Shown piece after piece: positions 1-9,008 of a stretch of 64,000 nt of DNA. The position numbers and the translations under genes were made by a program. The stretch covers positions 62,001 through 126,000 of the forward strand of contig JAFKFK010000010.1 in the NCBI GenBank assembly GCA_017307275.1, read 5' to 3'. This DNA is from Alphaproteobacteria bacterium (GTDB lineage: Bacteria > Pseudomonadota > Alphaproteobacteria > Reyranellales > Reyranellaceae). Below the pieces are notes generated by a model that was given only the letters and a program-made list of their open reading frames with translations, was not told where the DNA came from and ran no database searches. The first letter of the stretch is position 1; every line of letters begins with the position of its first letter.

Positions 1-400
1 GTTCCGCGACATCGCCGAACGCCATCCGAACCTCAAGCTGATCCTCGATCATTGCGGGCTCAACCGGCACGGCCAGGACGAGGCGGCATTCATCCATCTC
101 GACAAGCTGGTCGCGCTGGCCAAGCTGCCCAATGTCGCGATCAAGGCGACAGGGGCGCCGCACTATTCGACCCAGGGCTATCCCTTCCGCAACATTCAGG
201 ACGGGCTGCACCGCATCTTCGACGCTTTCGGTCCGAAGCGTTTCTTCTGGGGTACCGACATCACCCGCATGCCATGCAGCTACCGCCAGTGCGTAACGTT
301 CTTCACCGAAGAGCTGCCCTGGCTCAAAGGCCGGGACCTCGAAGACGTGATGGGCCGCGGCCTCTGCGACTGGATCGGCTGGAAGCTGAAATTCGACTAG
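1..400 (+). CDS. Amidohydrolase-family (COG3618-like) hydrolase, C-terminal fragment
   Basis: The frame is open from base 2 and stops with TAG at 398-400, giving 132 residues of the C-terminal part of a TIM-barrel amidohydrolase; the start lies outside the window. Visible hallmarks are a strand ending LILDHCGL (conserved His), NVAIKATG, and FFWGTDITR, whose Asp matches the conserved C-terminal Asp of the amidohydrolase-2 superfamily. Known members hydrolyse lactones or decarboxylate aromatic acids (2-pyrone-4,6-dicarboxylate hydrolase, L-fuconolactonase, ACMSD relatives). The substrate cannot be told from this fragment. The converging TetR gene follows after only 4 bases. Confidence 0.8.
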   Translation, partial: FRDIAERHPNLKLILDHCGLNRHGQDEAAFIHLDKLVALAKLPNVAIKATGAPHYSTQGYPFRNIQDGLHRIFDAFGPKRFFWGTDITRMPCSYRQCVTFFTEELPWLKGRDLEDVMGRGLCDWIGWKLKFD

Positions 401-404
401 GTGT

Positions 405-1085
405 TTAGCGCCGGCCCGTGCCGAGTCGGACCGGGCGCGACTCGCGCCGCTCACCCGATTTCAGGTTGGCAAGCGCCGTAGCGCGCTCGAACGACAAGCC
501 GAGGCCCTGCAGGATGGTCGCGACAACGAAGCGATCGTAAGCCGCCGGCATGGGGCGGAGCGCGATTTGGCGCATCGCCAGGATGATGTACCCGTGGACG
601 AGATCGACCGCGGCCTGCTCGCTGAAGATCCTGAACTCCTTTTGCCGCACGCCCATTCTCACGTCGGCAAGGACGAATTCACCAATCGTCTCCAGCATGC
701 CCGGCGAGGCGATCGTAAGCTCAAGTACGAGCAACGCCGTGGAAGGCGTCTCGCGGGCGATGGAAAGATATCGCCGACAGCCATCGACCAGTCTTTCCGA
801 CCCACTTGCGAGCGTCCGGCGGCTTTCCGCCGCTGAATCCATCATCTCTGCCGAGAACCAGATCGCGACCGCCTCGACGATGTCTGCCCTGTCGCGGAAG
901 TGATTGTAGAAGGTGCCCGTCGTCACCTCCGCGCGATCCGCAATTTCCTGCACGGCGAACTGGGCCAGCCCCCGCTCGGCCATCACCCCGATCGCGGCGG
1001 AGATTATCTGGCGGCGCGTGCGCTCCCGCTTGGGCAGACGAGGCGCAGGCTTGTTCGGCTGCATTTGACGATCTGGCTGCTTCAT
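405..1085 (-). CDS. TetR/AcrR family transcriptional regulator
   Basis: A 226-residue one-component repressor. Residues about 20-70 form the TetR DNA-binding domain; the recognition part spans about 43-63 and includes the typical TTGTFYNHF. The rest is the variable helical ligand-binding domain. An upstream in-frame extension exists, but the start at 1083-1085 (or a second ATG at 1062-1064) fits family length better. The gene diverges from the sulfatase at 1196 with 110 bases between starts, so it may control that gene and itself. A small inverted repeat in the gap (1119-1136) is a possible operator. The ligand is unknown. Confidence 0.85.
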   Translation of the reverse strand: MKQPDRQMQPNKPAPRLPKRERTRRQIISAAIGVMAERGLAQFAVQEIADRAEVTTGTFYNHFRDRADIVEAVAIWFSAEMMDSAAESRRTLASGSERLVDGCRRYLSIARETPSTALLVLELTIASPGMLETIGEFVLADVRMGVRQKEFRIFSEQAAVDLVHGYIILAMRQIALRPMPAAYDRFVVATILQGLGLSFERATALANLKSGERRESRPVRLGTGRR

Positions 1086-1118
1086 CACAAAGACCGGACT
1101 GCAATTTGTTTGCACTTG

Positions 1119-1136
1119 TCGTCCATTTTTAGACGA
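1119..1136. promoter_or_regulatory. Candidate TetR operator between tetR-type gene and sulfatase
   Basis: The arms TCGTC and GACGA form a 5-bp inverted repeat around an AT-rich 8-base spacer, inside the 110-base divergent gap. Position and symmetry suit a TetR-family operator, but the arms are short and chance occurrence is possible. Confidence 0.3.
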
Positions 1137-1195
1137 TCCATATAAATTCCTGTCGCCTGAGGGGATGACAGGCATTACCGACGAGACCCCGACCG

Positions 1196-2965
1196 ATGTA
1201 CCGCACCATGACCACAAGAACCACCCGGCGTTCCTTCCTCAAAGCCTCTGCAGGGGGCGCCACGGCTTCCCTGCTGGCCGCGGGGCATGTCAACCTTGCT
1301 CAGGCACAGACTGGCGGCCCCGCAGTCATGCAATCGCGCGGCCCACACAATATTCTCTTCGTGTTTACGGATCAGGAGCGCTTTCAGAATCGCTGGCCCG
1401 AAGGCTTGTCGCTGCCTGGGCACGAGCGGATGGAACGCACGGGCGTGACATTCACGAACCACCAATGCCCGGCCACAATGTGCACGTCATCCCGTTCGGT
1501 CATCGTGACGGGCCAACAGACGGTGAACAACGGCATGTACGAGAATCTCGACGTGCCCTGGATGCGGGATCTACCGACGGGCGACCCGACGATCGGCCAT
1601 ATGCTGCGGAAGGCCGGCTACTACACCGCCTACAAGGGCAAGTGGCACCTCAGCCGTGAATTCGACACGACCTCCATCGACAAGTTCATGACTCCGGAGA
1701 TGGAGAAGTACGGATTTGCCGACAACTTCTCACCGGGCGACCTCATCGGCCACACCTTGGGCGGCTACAGCTTCGACCACATCACAGCCGGCAGTGCGAT
1801 CAACTGGCTGCGGACAAAGGGCCGCCCGCTCAGCGACGACGGCAAGCCCTGGTGCATGTATGTGAGCTTCGTCAATCCGCACGATGTGATGTATTTCAAC
1901 ACGGACGCGCCGGGGGAGCGCATACAGGACACCGGAAAGCTGCGCCTGCAAGCGGCTCGCGCGCCGGAACATGCCCTCTACAAGTCGACATGGGACGTTC
2001 CGGTCCCCGACAATCTTCGCCAACCTTTCGATGCACCGGGACGCCCTCGCGCGCACGGGGAATTCGACCGCGTCTGGGACTACATCCTGGGCCACATCCC
2101 ACCGGACGAAGCGCGCTGGAAGCGGTTCAACGACTACTACCTCAATTGCATCCGGAATGTTGACCGCTCGGTCGAGGCGCTGCTTGCAGAGTTGCAGGCG
2201 CTGCAGCTCGATCAAAGCACGATCGTGATCTACACCTCCGACCACGGCGAGATGGCCGGCGCTCACGGCCTCCGTGGCAAGGGGCCCTTCGCATACCAGC
2301 AAACAAACCATCTCCCGCTGTACGTCGTGCACCCGGACGTCAACGGTGGTCAGCAGTGCAAGTCGCTCAGCAGCCACATCGACTTCGTGCCCACCATGCT
2401 CTCGATGGCAGGAGTAACACCGGACCGCGCCGCCGACATCGCGGGCCGGCCCTTGCCCGGCAAGGATTTGTCACGACTGCTCTCCGGTCCCGGTCGCCAG
2501 GCGATTGACGCCGCGCGGCCCGCAACTCTCTTCACCTACAGCGGCCTTGCCAGCAACGACTCGGGCGTCTTCGACTTCGCCGCCAAGGCCGTCATGGCCG
2601 GCAAGGATCCGAAGGTCGAGGCCAAGCAACAGGGTTTCAAGCCGGACCTCAAGAAGCGCGGTCACGTTCGTTCGGCATTCGATGGCCGCTATCGGTTTAC
2701 GCGCTATTTTGCGCCGGTCGACCACAACAGCCCGGCGACGATCGACGAACTGTTCAAATGGAACGACGTCGAGCTGTACGACCTCGCGAACGATCCCGGC
2801 GAGATGAACAATCTTGCGTCGGACCGCCGGGCCAATGCCGAGTTGATCACGACGATGAACGACAAGCTTGAGGCCATCATCAAGTCGGAGATCGGAAAAG
2901 ATGACGGCCATGAGTTGCCCGACATCGCCGGCATCACTTGGGGGCTCGACAAAATCGATCTCTAG
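1196..2965 (+). CDS. Tat-exported sulfatase-family hydrolase with variant CTSSR core
   Basis: A 589-residue alkaline-phosphatase-superfamily enzyme that would cleave sulfate esters (or phosphonate monoesters) in the periplasm. The N-terminus TTRRSFLKAS followed by a hydrophobic stretch and AQA is a twin-arginine signal. Metal-site motifs FTDQER (Asp59) and YTSDHGE are present. The active-site peptide is C96-T-S-S-R100. The usual formylglycine core is C-x-P/A-S-R, so the third position is Ser instead of Pro or Ala. The start may be ATG 1196 or ATG 1208; neither has a clear Shine-Dalgarno sequence. The divergent TetR gene is the probable regulator. The physiological substrate is not predictable; choline-sulfatase-like and phosphonate monoester hydrolase relatives are possible. 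Confidence 0.88.
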   Translation: MYRTMTTRTTRRSFLKASAGGATASLLAAGHVNLAQAQTGGPAVMQSRGPHNILFVFTDQERFQNRWPEGLSLPGHERMERTGVTFTNHQCPATMCTSSRSVIVTGQQTVNNGMYENLDVPWMRDLPTGDPTIGHMLRKAGYYTAYKGKWHLSREFDTTSIDKFMTPEMEKYGFADNFSPGDLIGHTLGGYSFDHITAGSAINWLRTKGRPLSDDGKPWCMYVSFVNPHDVMYFNTDAPGERIQDTGKLRLQAARAPEHALYKSTWDVPVPDNLRQPFDAPGRPRAHGEFDRVWDYILGHIPPDEARWKRFNDYYLNCIRNVDRSVEALLAELQALQLDQSTIVIYTSDHGEMAGAHGLRGKGPFAYQQTNHLPLYVVHPDVNGGQQCKSLSSHIDFVPTMLSMAGVTPDRAADIAGRPLPGKDLSRLLSGPGRQAIDAARPATLFTYSGLASNDSGVFDFAAKAVMAGKDPKVEAKQQGFKPDLKKRGHVRSAFDGRYRFTRYFAPVDHNSPATIDELFKWNDVELYDLANDPGEMNNLASDRRANAELITTMNDKLEAIIKSEIGKDDGHELPDIAGITWGLDKIDL

Positions 2966-3097
2966 AGGCCGAACGTACCGGCCAGATTCGGCGCATTGCG
3001 TCCAAAGCCTGCGGCGATTCGAACACGTAGCCCGCGCCGGTATCGAATCGCCTCCGCCCGCGTCGCTGACATCGCAGGCAACGCCTGCTTGGAAGCT

Positions 3098-3562
3098 CTA
3101 CTTCTTGAGGGGGACGATCTGCCCGCGGATCTCGCCGTCGGGATGTTTCTCCGTCATCACGTTGACGTACCAGAGGCCGGCCAGGACCTCGTCGGCCTGC
3201 TGCTTTGTCAACGTCACCCCATCGCTGATCGTCGACCGGTCGGCGTAGAACGGCACGTTGATCGGTGCGACCTGCTGGGCGTTCTGCCCCACCGGCGCCG
3301 GGCCATGGAGATAGGCCATCGTCACCGGCCCGCTCAGGCCCGCTACGTTGAGGCGATACTCCAGCACCTTGGTCGACGGTCGATAGACCGCCTCGAACCA
3401 GCCGCTGCCCTTGGTCTCGACCGGCGGGACTTCACTTGCCCCGTTCAGGGTGGCGCGAAAATCGGTTTTGGGAACTCTCGGCTCGCCCAGATTGAACGAA
3501 CAAGCCGAAGCGGCGAACAGGAGGCCCAAGGCCAGGACCGAGCGACGTAGGGAACGATGCAT
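3098..3562 (-). CDS. CHRD-domain lipoprotein
   Basis: A 154-residue protein with a basic N-terminus, a short hydrophobic stretch and a lipobox-like AASAC ending at Cys21, so it is probably a lipoprotein. The remainder (about 32-152) is a CHRD domain: an opening 'FRATLNGASEVPPVET', a central 'AYLHGPAP', and a closing 'WYVNVMTEKHPDGEIRGQI'. CHRD domains form beta-sandwiches in secreted bacterial proteins and in chordin; their molecular role in bacteria is not established. It lies alone between two oppositely arranged transcription units, with no obvious functional partner. Confidence 0.85.
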   Translation of the reverse strand: MHRSLRRSVLALGLLFAASACSFNLGEPRVPKTDFRATLNGASEVPPVETKGSGWFEAVYRPSTKVLEYRLNVAGLSGPVTMAYLHGPAPVGQNAQQVAPINVPFYADRSTISDGVTLTKQQADEVLAGLWYVNVMTEKHPDGEIRGQIVPLKK

Positions 3563-3609
3563 GCGTCCTCAGTCTACGTTGCTTGCGGCCCGAATATCTC
3601 CACCAGAAA

Positions 3610-5355
3610 TCACGCTTTGTGATGGACCGGCGCGCGGCCATAGACCGGCGTCGGCAGCCCTTCCAGGCGGGCCTTGAGCTGCAGGCCGAGGAAAATCGAA
3701 TAAAGCCGCGACTGCATCAGGTTGCCGCCATGGAACCAGAGGTTTTCCTGCGCGGTCGGCTTCCACATGTTGCGCAGCTCGCCTTCCCAGGGTCCGGGAT
3801 CCTTGGCCGTACCCGACCCGAGGCCCCAGCATTTCCCCACCTTGTCGGCGACTTCCGGCGAGATCAGTTCGGCCGCCCACTGGTTCATCGAACCATAGCC
3901 CGTGGCGTAAACGACGAGATCGGCCTCGAGCGTGCTGCCATCGTTGAGAACGACCGAATCCTCGGTCATGCGCGCGACCTCGACCCCCGACCGCAGCTTG
4001 ATGCGGCCGCTGGCGATCAGGTCGGAAGCGCCGACGTCGATGTAGTATCCCGAGCCGCGGCGGAGATACATCGGCCCGATACCGGTTTCATCTTCGCCGA
4101 AGGTCAGCATGAAGCCTGCCGCCTCTAGCCGTGCATAGAAGTCCGCATCTTCCTGCCGGATCTTCTCGACCGTCGCCTGGGAGAAAGTCGGCAAGGCTCC
4201 GTAAGGTACGGACGCTACCGTGAGATCGGCGATCTCCGTCGTGATCCCCGAGGCCAGCGCCTCTTCCGAGTAGTAGGGCCGATAACGCGCCAGGGTCTCG
4301 GCGCGCACCACCAGCGTCGGCGAGCGCTGCAGGAGCGTCACATCGGCGCCATGCTCCCAGAGATCGGCGGCAATATCGTGGGCGGAGTTGTTCGAGCCCA
4401 CGACAACGCACTTCTTGCCACTCCAGCCTTCGCCGCCGGCATGGCGGCTGGAATGATGCTGCGTGCCTCGAAAAGCCTCGCGCCCCGGAAAGTTGGGAAC
4501 TTCCGCAAAACCCGACATGCCGGTCGCGATAACCAGATGCTTCGGCCGCAGGGTCACATCCTTGCCGTCGCGATCGACGACGACAGTCCACTCGCCCTTG
4601 GCCTCATCCCACGACGCGCTCCGGCACGGCGACTTCGACCAGTAATCGAGCTCCATGATCTTGGTATAGGACTCGAGCCAGTCGCCCATCTTGTCCTTGG
4701 GCGTATAGATCGGCCAATGGTCCGGGAACGGCAGGTACGGAAGATGGTCGTACCAGACGGGGTCGTGCAGGCAGAGCGACTTGTACCGGCTGCGCCAGGC
4801 ATCGCCTGGCCGCGCATGGCGATCGACGATCAAGGTCGGCACGCCGAGCCTCTTCAATCGGGCACCGAGCCCGATACCGCCCTGCCCGCCGCCGACAATC
4901 AGCACGAAGGGCTGGCGGTCATAGCCCAGCTCGCTGGCATCGGCCTGGCGGCGATCGGTCCAGGTCACGCGGTTCTGGATGGCGCCGTGCTGGGTTCCAG
5001 TCTCGCGTGACGGACCGCGCTTCTCCTCGAAGCCCTTCAGCTCGTTCAAGGCGGTGAGCAGCGTCCAGGCCTTGCCGTCCTTCAGCCGGAGATGGCCCGT
5101 GCCGCGGCCCTGCGCCGTCTCGAAGGTGAACCAGCCGCTCCGCTCGCCGGCTTTGAACGAACCCGGCTGCACATCGGCCAGACGTACCTTGAGCATGTCA
5201 GCAATCGCAGAGCGGCTCTCAAGCGTCGTGATGTTCCAGGTAAAGGCCACGAGATCGCGCCAGTAGCACTCCTCGGCGAACAGAGACGCAACGCCCGCGA
5301 TATCGGAGCGCTTCAGCGCGGACGCAAACTCGGCAAGCCACTCGGTCTCGTTCAT
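3610..5355 (-). CDS. NTF2/SnoaL-like domain fused to flavin-containing monooxygenase
   Basis: A 581-residue protein. Residues about 1-125 resemble an NTF2/SnoaL-like alpha+beta domain. From about 155 a flavin monooxygenase follows, with the FAD dinucleotide fold (LIVGGGQGGIGLGARL), a W-R-xx-Y substrate-side segment, and the NADP fold (VVVGSNNSAHDIAADL). The family oxygenates nucleophilic N or S atoms or carries out Baeyer-Villiger chemistry with NADPH and O2. The frame stays open for another 1.3 kb upstream, but that is antisense to the next gene. ATG 5353-5355 is chosen because the NTF2-like domain begins there. It diverges from an amidohydrolase 66 bases away, so oxidation followed by hydrolysis of one compound is possible. 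The role of the N-terminal domain is unknown. Confidence 0.88.
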   Translation of the reverse strand: MNETEWLAEFASALKRSDIAGVASLFAEECYWRDLVAFTWNITTLESRSAIADMLKVRLADVQPGSFKAGERSGWFTFETAQGRGTGHLRLKDGKAWTLLTALNELKGFEEKRGPSRETGTQHGAIQNRVTWTDRRQADASELGYDRQPFVLIVGGGQGGIGLGARLKRLGVPTLIVDRHARPGDAWRSRYKSLCLHDPVWYDHLPYLPFPDHWPIYTPKDKMGDWLESYTKIMELDYWSKSPCRSASWDEAKGEWTVVVDRDGKDVTLRPKHLVIATGMSGFAEVPNFPGREAFRGTQHHSSRHAGGEGWSGKKCVVVGSNNSAHDIAADLWEHGADVTLLQRSPTLVVRAETLARYRPYYSEEALASGITTEIADLTVASVPYGALPTFSQATVEKIRQEDADFYARLEAAGFMLTFGEDETGIGPMYLRRGSGYYIDVGASDLIASGRIKLRSGVEVARMTEDSVVLNDGSTLEADLVVYATGYGSMNQWAAELISPEVADKVGKCWGLGSGTAKDPGPWEGELRNMWKPTAQENLWFHGGNLMQSRLYSIFLGLQLKARLEGLPTPVYGRAPVHHKA

Positions 5356-5421
5356 TGTCTTTCCATTGCAGCGGTTCTGACGGCGGCGCACTCTAGAACA
5401 ATCGCCCGGGAGGAACGAACG

Positions 5422-6561
5422 ATGAAGTACGACATCATTTCTGCCGATGGACATGTCGATCTGATCTGGCTTCCGCCGGATCTCTTCACGAAGAATGCCT
5501 CCGCCGCGATGAAGGAGCGTATGCCTTATGTCGTCGACGGCCCCAAAGGGCCGGAATGGACGAGCATCAAGGGCGCGAAGTTCGGCCTGGTAAACGGCAT
5601 GGGTTCGGCCGGCCGCGAATATGTGCCGGGCATCATCCATCGCTCCGACCGCATGGCCTCGACCGGTCTCTACGACGACGGCAAGAAGGGCATCCGTCGT
5701 CTCACCGATGTGAAGCTTCGCCTGGAGGATCAGGAACGCGACGGCGTACAGGCCGAAGTGCTGTACGGCATCCTGGGTGCCAGCGGCCGGTTGAACGATC
5801 CCGAAGCCGCGACCGAAGTGCTGCGCATCTACAATGATTGGCTGCACGATTTCTGCAGCGCCGCGCCGGATCGCCTGGTTGGCCTCGCCAACATTCCCAA
5901 CCACGATATGGGTGTCGCGGTCGCCGAGGCGAGCCGCAACGCCAAGCGTGGCGTCAAAGGCTTCGACGTCGCCAACAAGCCCGACATGACGCCGCTGTGG
6001 GATCCGTTCTGGGAACCACTGTGGCAGCTCGCGCACGAGACCGGCATCCCTGTCCATTTCCACACGATCGGCGGCCGCTCGCCCGATACCAGCATGATGC
6101 CGGCGTTCGTGCAGCGTCGCGCCTTTGCCGCCCACATCACCAACTTCCAGATGCACATGGGCTACATGCTCATGTCGCTGATCTTCAGCGGTGCGCCCGA
6201 GCGTTATCCAAACCTCAAGATCGTGATCGGCGAAGCCGGACTGGGCTGGATCCCCTATGTGCTGCAGCACATGGACCTCGAATGGGAGGACCAGTTCAAG
6301 GACCTCGACCTCAAGATGAAGCCGTCGGAATACTGGCATCGCCAGTTCTACGCGACCTACCAGACCGATCCGGTCGGCGTGCGTCTCTTCGACCTGCTGG
6401 GCGTGGACAATGTGATGTGGGGATCGGACTTCCCGCATCCGGACGGGATCTGGCCCGACTCGCAGGAATTCCTGGACAAGGAGTTGAGCGGCGTCAGCGC
6501 CGATGTGCGCCGCAAGGTAACCCGCGACAACGCCGTGAAGCTCTACCAACTGGCGGCTTGA
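5422..6561 (+). CDS. Amidohydrolase family 2 (COG2159-like) metal-dependent hydrolase or decarboxylase
   Basis: A 379-residue TIM-barrel protein. The start ATG 5422 has a good ribosome site (GGGAGGA, 8 bases upstream). Conserved motifs are the N-terminal SADGHVD (His11), a central HFHTIGG, an EAGLGWIPY segment and a terminal GSDFPHPDG containing the conserved Asp. The family contains gamma-resorcylate decarboxylase, ACMSD and hydrolases of cyclic intermediates; which reaction applies cannot be told. The N-terminal motif is DGH rather than the common HxH. It is the first gene of a plus-strand unit, with the EamA transporter 1 base downstream and an aminotransferase after that. Confidence 0.87.
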   Translation: MKYDIISADGHVDLIWLPPDLFTKNASAAMKERMPYVVDGPKGPEWTSIKGAKFGLVNGMGSAGREYVPGIIHRSDRMASTGLYDDGKKGIRRLTDVKLRLEDQERDGVQAEVLYGILGASGRLNDPEAATEVLRIYNDWLHDFCSAAPDRLVGLANIPNHDMGVAVAEASRNAKRGVKGFDVANKPDMTPLWDPFWEPLWQLAHETGIPVHFHTIGGRSPDTSMMPAFVQRRAFAAHITNFQMHMGYMLMSLIFSGAPERYPNLKIVIGEAGLGWIPYVLQHMDLEWEDQFKDLDLKMKPSEYWHRQFYATYQTDPVGVRLFDLLGVDNVMWGSDFPHPDGIWPDSQEFLDKELSGVSADVRRKVTRDNAVKLYQLAA

Positions 6562-6562
6562 G

Positions 6563-7411
6563 GTGACGCTTCCGGATGGAGCGGCGCGCACCGCCCTCCT
6601 GACGACCCTGGCGATGTTGGCCTTCGCCGGTAACTCGCTGCTCTGTCGTATCGCCTTGCGCGACACGACGATCGATGCGGCGAGCTTCACGTCGATCCGG
6701 CTGGCATCGGGCGCTCTGATCCTGATGCTGATCCTGCGTCGCCGCGGTGTGCGGCCGCTCGCTGCCGGAAGCTGGCCGATGGCCGCCGCCTTGTTCGCCT
6801 ATGCGGTCGCCTTCTCCTTCGCCTATCGCGACCTCACGGCGGCGACCGGGGCGCTGCTGCTGTTCGGTGGCGTGCAGCTCACGATGACGAGCTATGGCCT
6901 CGCCATGGGCGAGCGCCTTGGAGGCCTGCGGCTGATGGGCGTGCTGGCGGCGGTCGGCGGTCTCGTCTGGCTGTTGCTGCCTGGCCTCGCTGCGCCGCCT
7001 TATCTGGCGGCCGCTTTGATGCTGGCCGCAGGTGCTGCCTGGGGCGTCTATTCGGTTCTCGGCCGCGGCGCCGGCGATCCGACGACGGCGACCGCCGGCA
7101 ACTTCATTCGGGCTGTGCCCTTTGCCGCCGCGCTGAGCCTCGTCGCGGTGGGCCAAACTGCGGTCGATCCGTTGGGCATGTTCTATGCCGTCCTGTCCGG
7201 TGCGGTCACATCCGGCCTGGGCTATGTCCTCTGGTACGCCGTGTTGCCGGCGCTCTCGGCAACATCGGCGGCGACAATCCAGCTTTGCGTGCCGGCCATT
7301 GCCGCGCTGGGCGGGGTGGTGCTACTCGCCGAACCGATCACGTCGAGGCTGTTGCTGGCGTCGGCCGCGATCCTGGGCGGCATCGCGCTCACGATCACCA
7401 GGAAGAACTGA
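6563..7411 (+). CDS. EamA/DMT-family membrane transporter
   Basis: A 282-residue, very hydrophobic protein with about nine or ten transmembrane helices arranged as two EamA repeats (roughly 10-135 and 145-280). The second repeat ends with the typical 'PAIAALGGVVLLAEPIT' segment. EamA proteins usually export or exchange amino acids or other metabolites across the inner membrane. It begins with GTG 1 base after the amidohydrolase stop, so translation is probably coupled. The aminotransferase follows after 11 bases. The substrate may be an intermediate or product of that operon. Confidence 0.85.
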   Translation: MTLPDGAARTALLTTLAMLAFAGNSLLCRIALRDTTIDAASFTSIRLASGALILMLILRRRGVRPLAAGSWPMAAALFAYAVAFSFAYRDLTAATGALLLFGGVQLTMTSYGLAMGERLGGLRLMGVLAAVGGLVWLLLPGLAAPPYLAAALMLAAGAAWGVYSVLGRGAGDPTTATAGNFIRAVPFAAALSLVAVGQTAVDPLGMFYAVLSGAVTSGLGYVLWYAVLPALSATSAATIQLCVPAIAALGGVVLLAEPITSRLLLASAAILGGIALTITRKN

Positions 7412-7422
7412 AAGCGGGGAAC

Positions 7423-8625
7423 ATGTTCGAGGTTGCGGAGCGTCTGAAGAACGTGAAGGTGTCGGCGTCGGCGGCCATGACGCGCAAGGTCCGCGAGCTG
7501 CGCGCCCAAGGCGTCAAGATCGTGGGCCTGTCCTCGGGCGAACCCGACTTCCCCACCCCGCCGCATGCCATCGAGGCCGCTCACAAGGCAGCCCTTGCCG
7601 GCGACACCAAGTACCCGCCGCAGGACGGCGTGAAGCCTCTCAAGGAGGCCATCCGCGCCAAGTTCAAGCGCGACAACAATCTCGACTATGCGTTGGACGA
7701 GATCATGGTCTCCAACGGCAGCAAGCAGATCATGTACGACGTGCTGATGGCGAGCGTGAACCCCGGTGACGAAGTGATCATTCCTGCCCCCGGCTGGATT
7801 TCCTACGCCGACCAGGCGGTGTTGGCAGGGGCGACGCCAGTATCGGTATCGTGCCCCGAGAACAACCAGTTCAAGCTGCGTGCCGCCGATCTCGATGCGG
7901 TGATCACGGCCAAGACCAAGTGGGTGGTCCTGAACTTTCCGAACAATCCGACGGGCGCCGCCTGCTCGCGTGCCGAGATGCGCCAGATCTGCGACGTGCT
8001 GCTAAAGCACAGCCACGTCATGGTGATGGCCGACGACGTCTACGAGCACCTGGTCTATGACGGCTTCGAGTTCTGCACGGTCGCGGAAGTCGAACCGGCG
8101 TTGAAGGATCGCACGCTGACGGTGAACGGCGCATCCAAGGCCTATGCGATGACGGGCTGGCGCGTGGGCTTTGCCGGCGGCCCGCGGGCGATGATCGCGG
8201 CCATGACCAACATGCAGGGCCAGATCGGCTCGGGCATCTCGACCATCAGCCAGGCGGCGGCGACGGCGGCGCTGAACGGACCGCAGGAACTGTTGAAAGA
8301 GCGTGCCGCCGACTACCGCAAGCGCCGGGACGAGGTGGTGAGCATGCTGCGCGCCGCGCCAGGGCTCACCTGCCACATGCCGGAAGGCGCCTTCTATGTC
8401 TTCCCCAACATCGCAGGCTGCATCGGCAAGACGACCAAGGGCGGACGAAAGCTCACCAACGACACCGACTTCGTGACGGCGCTTCTCGAGGAGAAGCATG
8501 TCGCCACCGTGCAGGGCGCGGCTTATGGCATGAGCCCCTACTTCCGTATCTCCTACGCGACGGACATGGCGAGCTTGCGCGACGGCTGCACCCGCATCCA
8601 GGAGTTCTGTGCCGACCTGCGCTGA
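7423..8625 (+). CDS. Class I/II PLP-dependent aminotransferase (aspartate aminotransferase family)
   Basis: A 400-residue fold-type I aminotransferase of the AAT subgroup Ib type. It has the N-terminal LSSGEPDFPTPPH, the PNNPTG segment near 173-178, the PLP-contacting Asp/Tyr in MADDVYE (about 204-207), the Schiff-base lysine in NGASKAYAMTGWR (Lys239), and the C-terminal carboxylate-binding arginine in FRISYAT. The start ATG 7423 follows AAAGCGGGGAAC, a weak ribosome site. It is the last gene of the amidohydrolase-EamA unit. The family interconverts aspartate, glutamate, aromatic or branched amino acids and 2-oxoacids; the exact amino donor is not predictable. Confidence 0.9.
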   Translation: MFEVAERLKNVKVSASAAMTRKVRELRAQGVKIVGLSSGEPDFPTPPHAIEAAHKAALAGDTKYPPQDGVKPLKEAIRAKFKRDNNLDYALDEIMVSNGSKQIMYDVLMASVNPGDEVIIPAPGWISYADQAVLAGATPVSVSCPENNQFKLRAADLDAVITAKTKWVVLNFPNNPTGAACSRAEMRQICDVLLKHSHVMVMADDVYEHLVYDGFEFCTVAEVEPALKDRTLTVNGASKAYAMTGWRVGFAGGPRAMIAAMTNMQGQIGSGISTISQAAATAALNGPQELLKERAADYRKRRDEVVSMLRAAPGLTCHMPEGAFYVFPNIAGCIGKTTKGGRKLTNDTDFVTALLEEKHVATVQGAAYGMSPYFRISYATDMASLRDGCTRIQEFCADLR

Positions 8626-8705
8626 AGGCGATTGCCGCCAACCGCGCAACCACCTGCAAAGACGCGGCGTTCCTTCGACGGGTGAATCCCTGTCAGGAGG
8701 AAGCC

Positions 8706-9008
8706 ATGCCACGCGGCGACAAGTCGAAATACACGAGCAAGCAGGACCGCAAGGCCGATCACATTGCCGAGGGTTACGAGAAGCGCGGCATCTCACACAA
8801 GGAAGCAGAGCGCCGCGCCTGGGCAACGGTCAACAAGGAAAGCGGCGGCGGCAACAAGAGCGGTTCGGGCCGCGGCAAGAAGGATACCAAGGTTTCCTCG
8901 CGCAAAGGCGGCAAGCTGGGCGGTCGCGCCGCAGCGGCTCGTCCGAAGGCTGTACGATCGGCGTCTGCACGCAAAGCCGCCGCGACGCGCAAACGGCGGG
9001 CGGCCTGA
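8706..9008 (+). CDS. Small basic KGG/histone-H1-like protein ('plasmid stabilization' type)
   Basis: A 100-residue protein with a strong ribosome site (CAGGAGGAAG) before ATG 8706. The N-terminal half (KYTSKQDRKADHIAEGYEKRG..., then EAERRAWATVNK) is a conserved small helical module seen in many rhizobial and related genomes. It is often labelled plasmid stabilization protein on weak grounds. The C-terminal half is a Lys/Arg/Ala/Gly-rich tail resembling histone H1, so nucleic-acid binding is plausible. No toxin partner or plasmid gene is nearby. The function is unproven. Confidence 0.75.
   Translation: MPRGDKSKYTSKQDRKADHIAEGYEKRGISHKEAERRAWATVNKESGGGNKSGSGRGKKDTKVSSRKGGKLGGRAAAARPKAVRSASARKAAATRKRRAA

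Noticed and set aside
5356..6690. Upstream extension of the flavin monooxygenase to a 1026-residue protein
   Set aside because: The extra 445 codons lie antisense to the amidohydrolase (5422-6561), which has clear motifs and a strong ribosome site.
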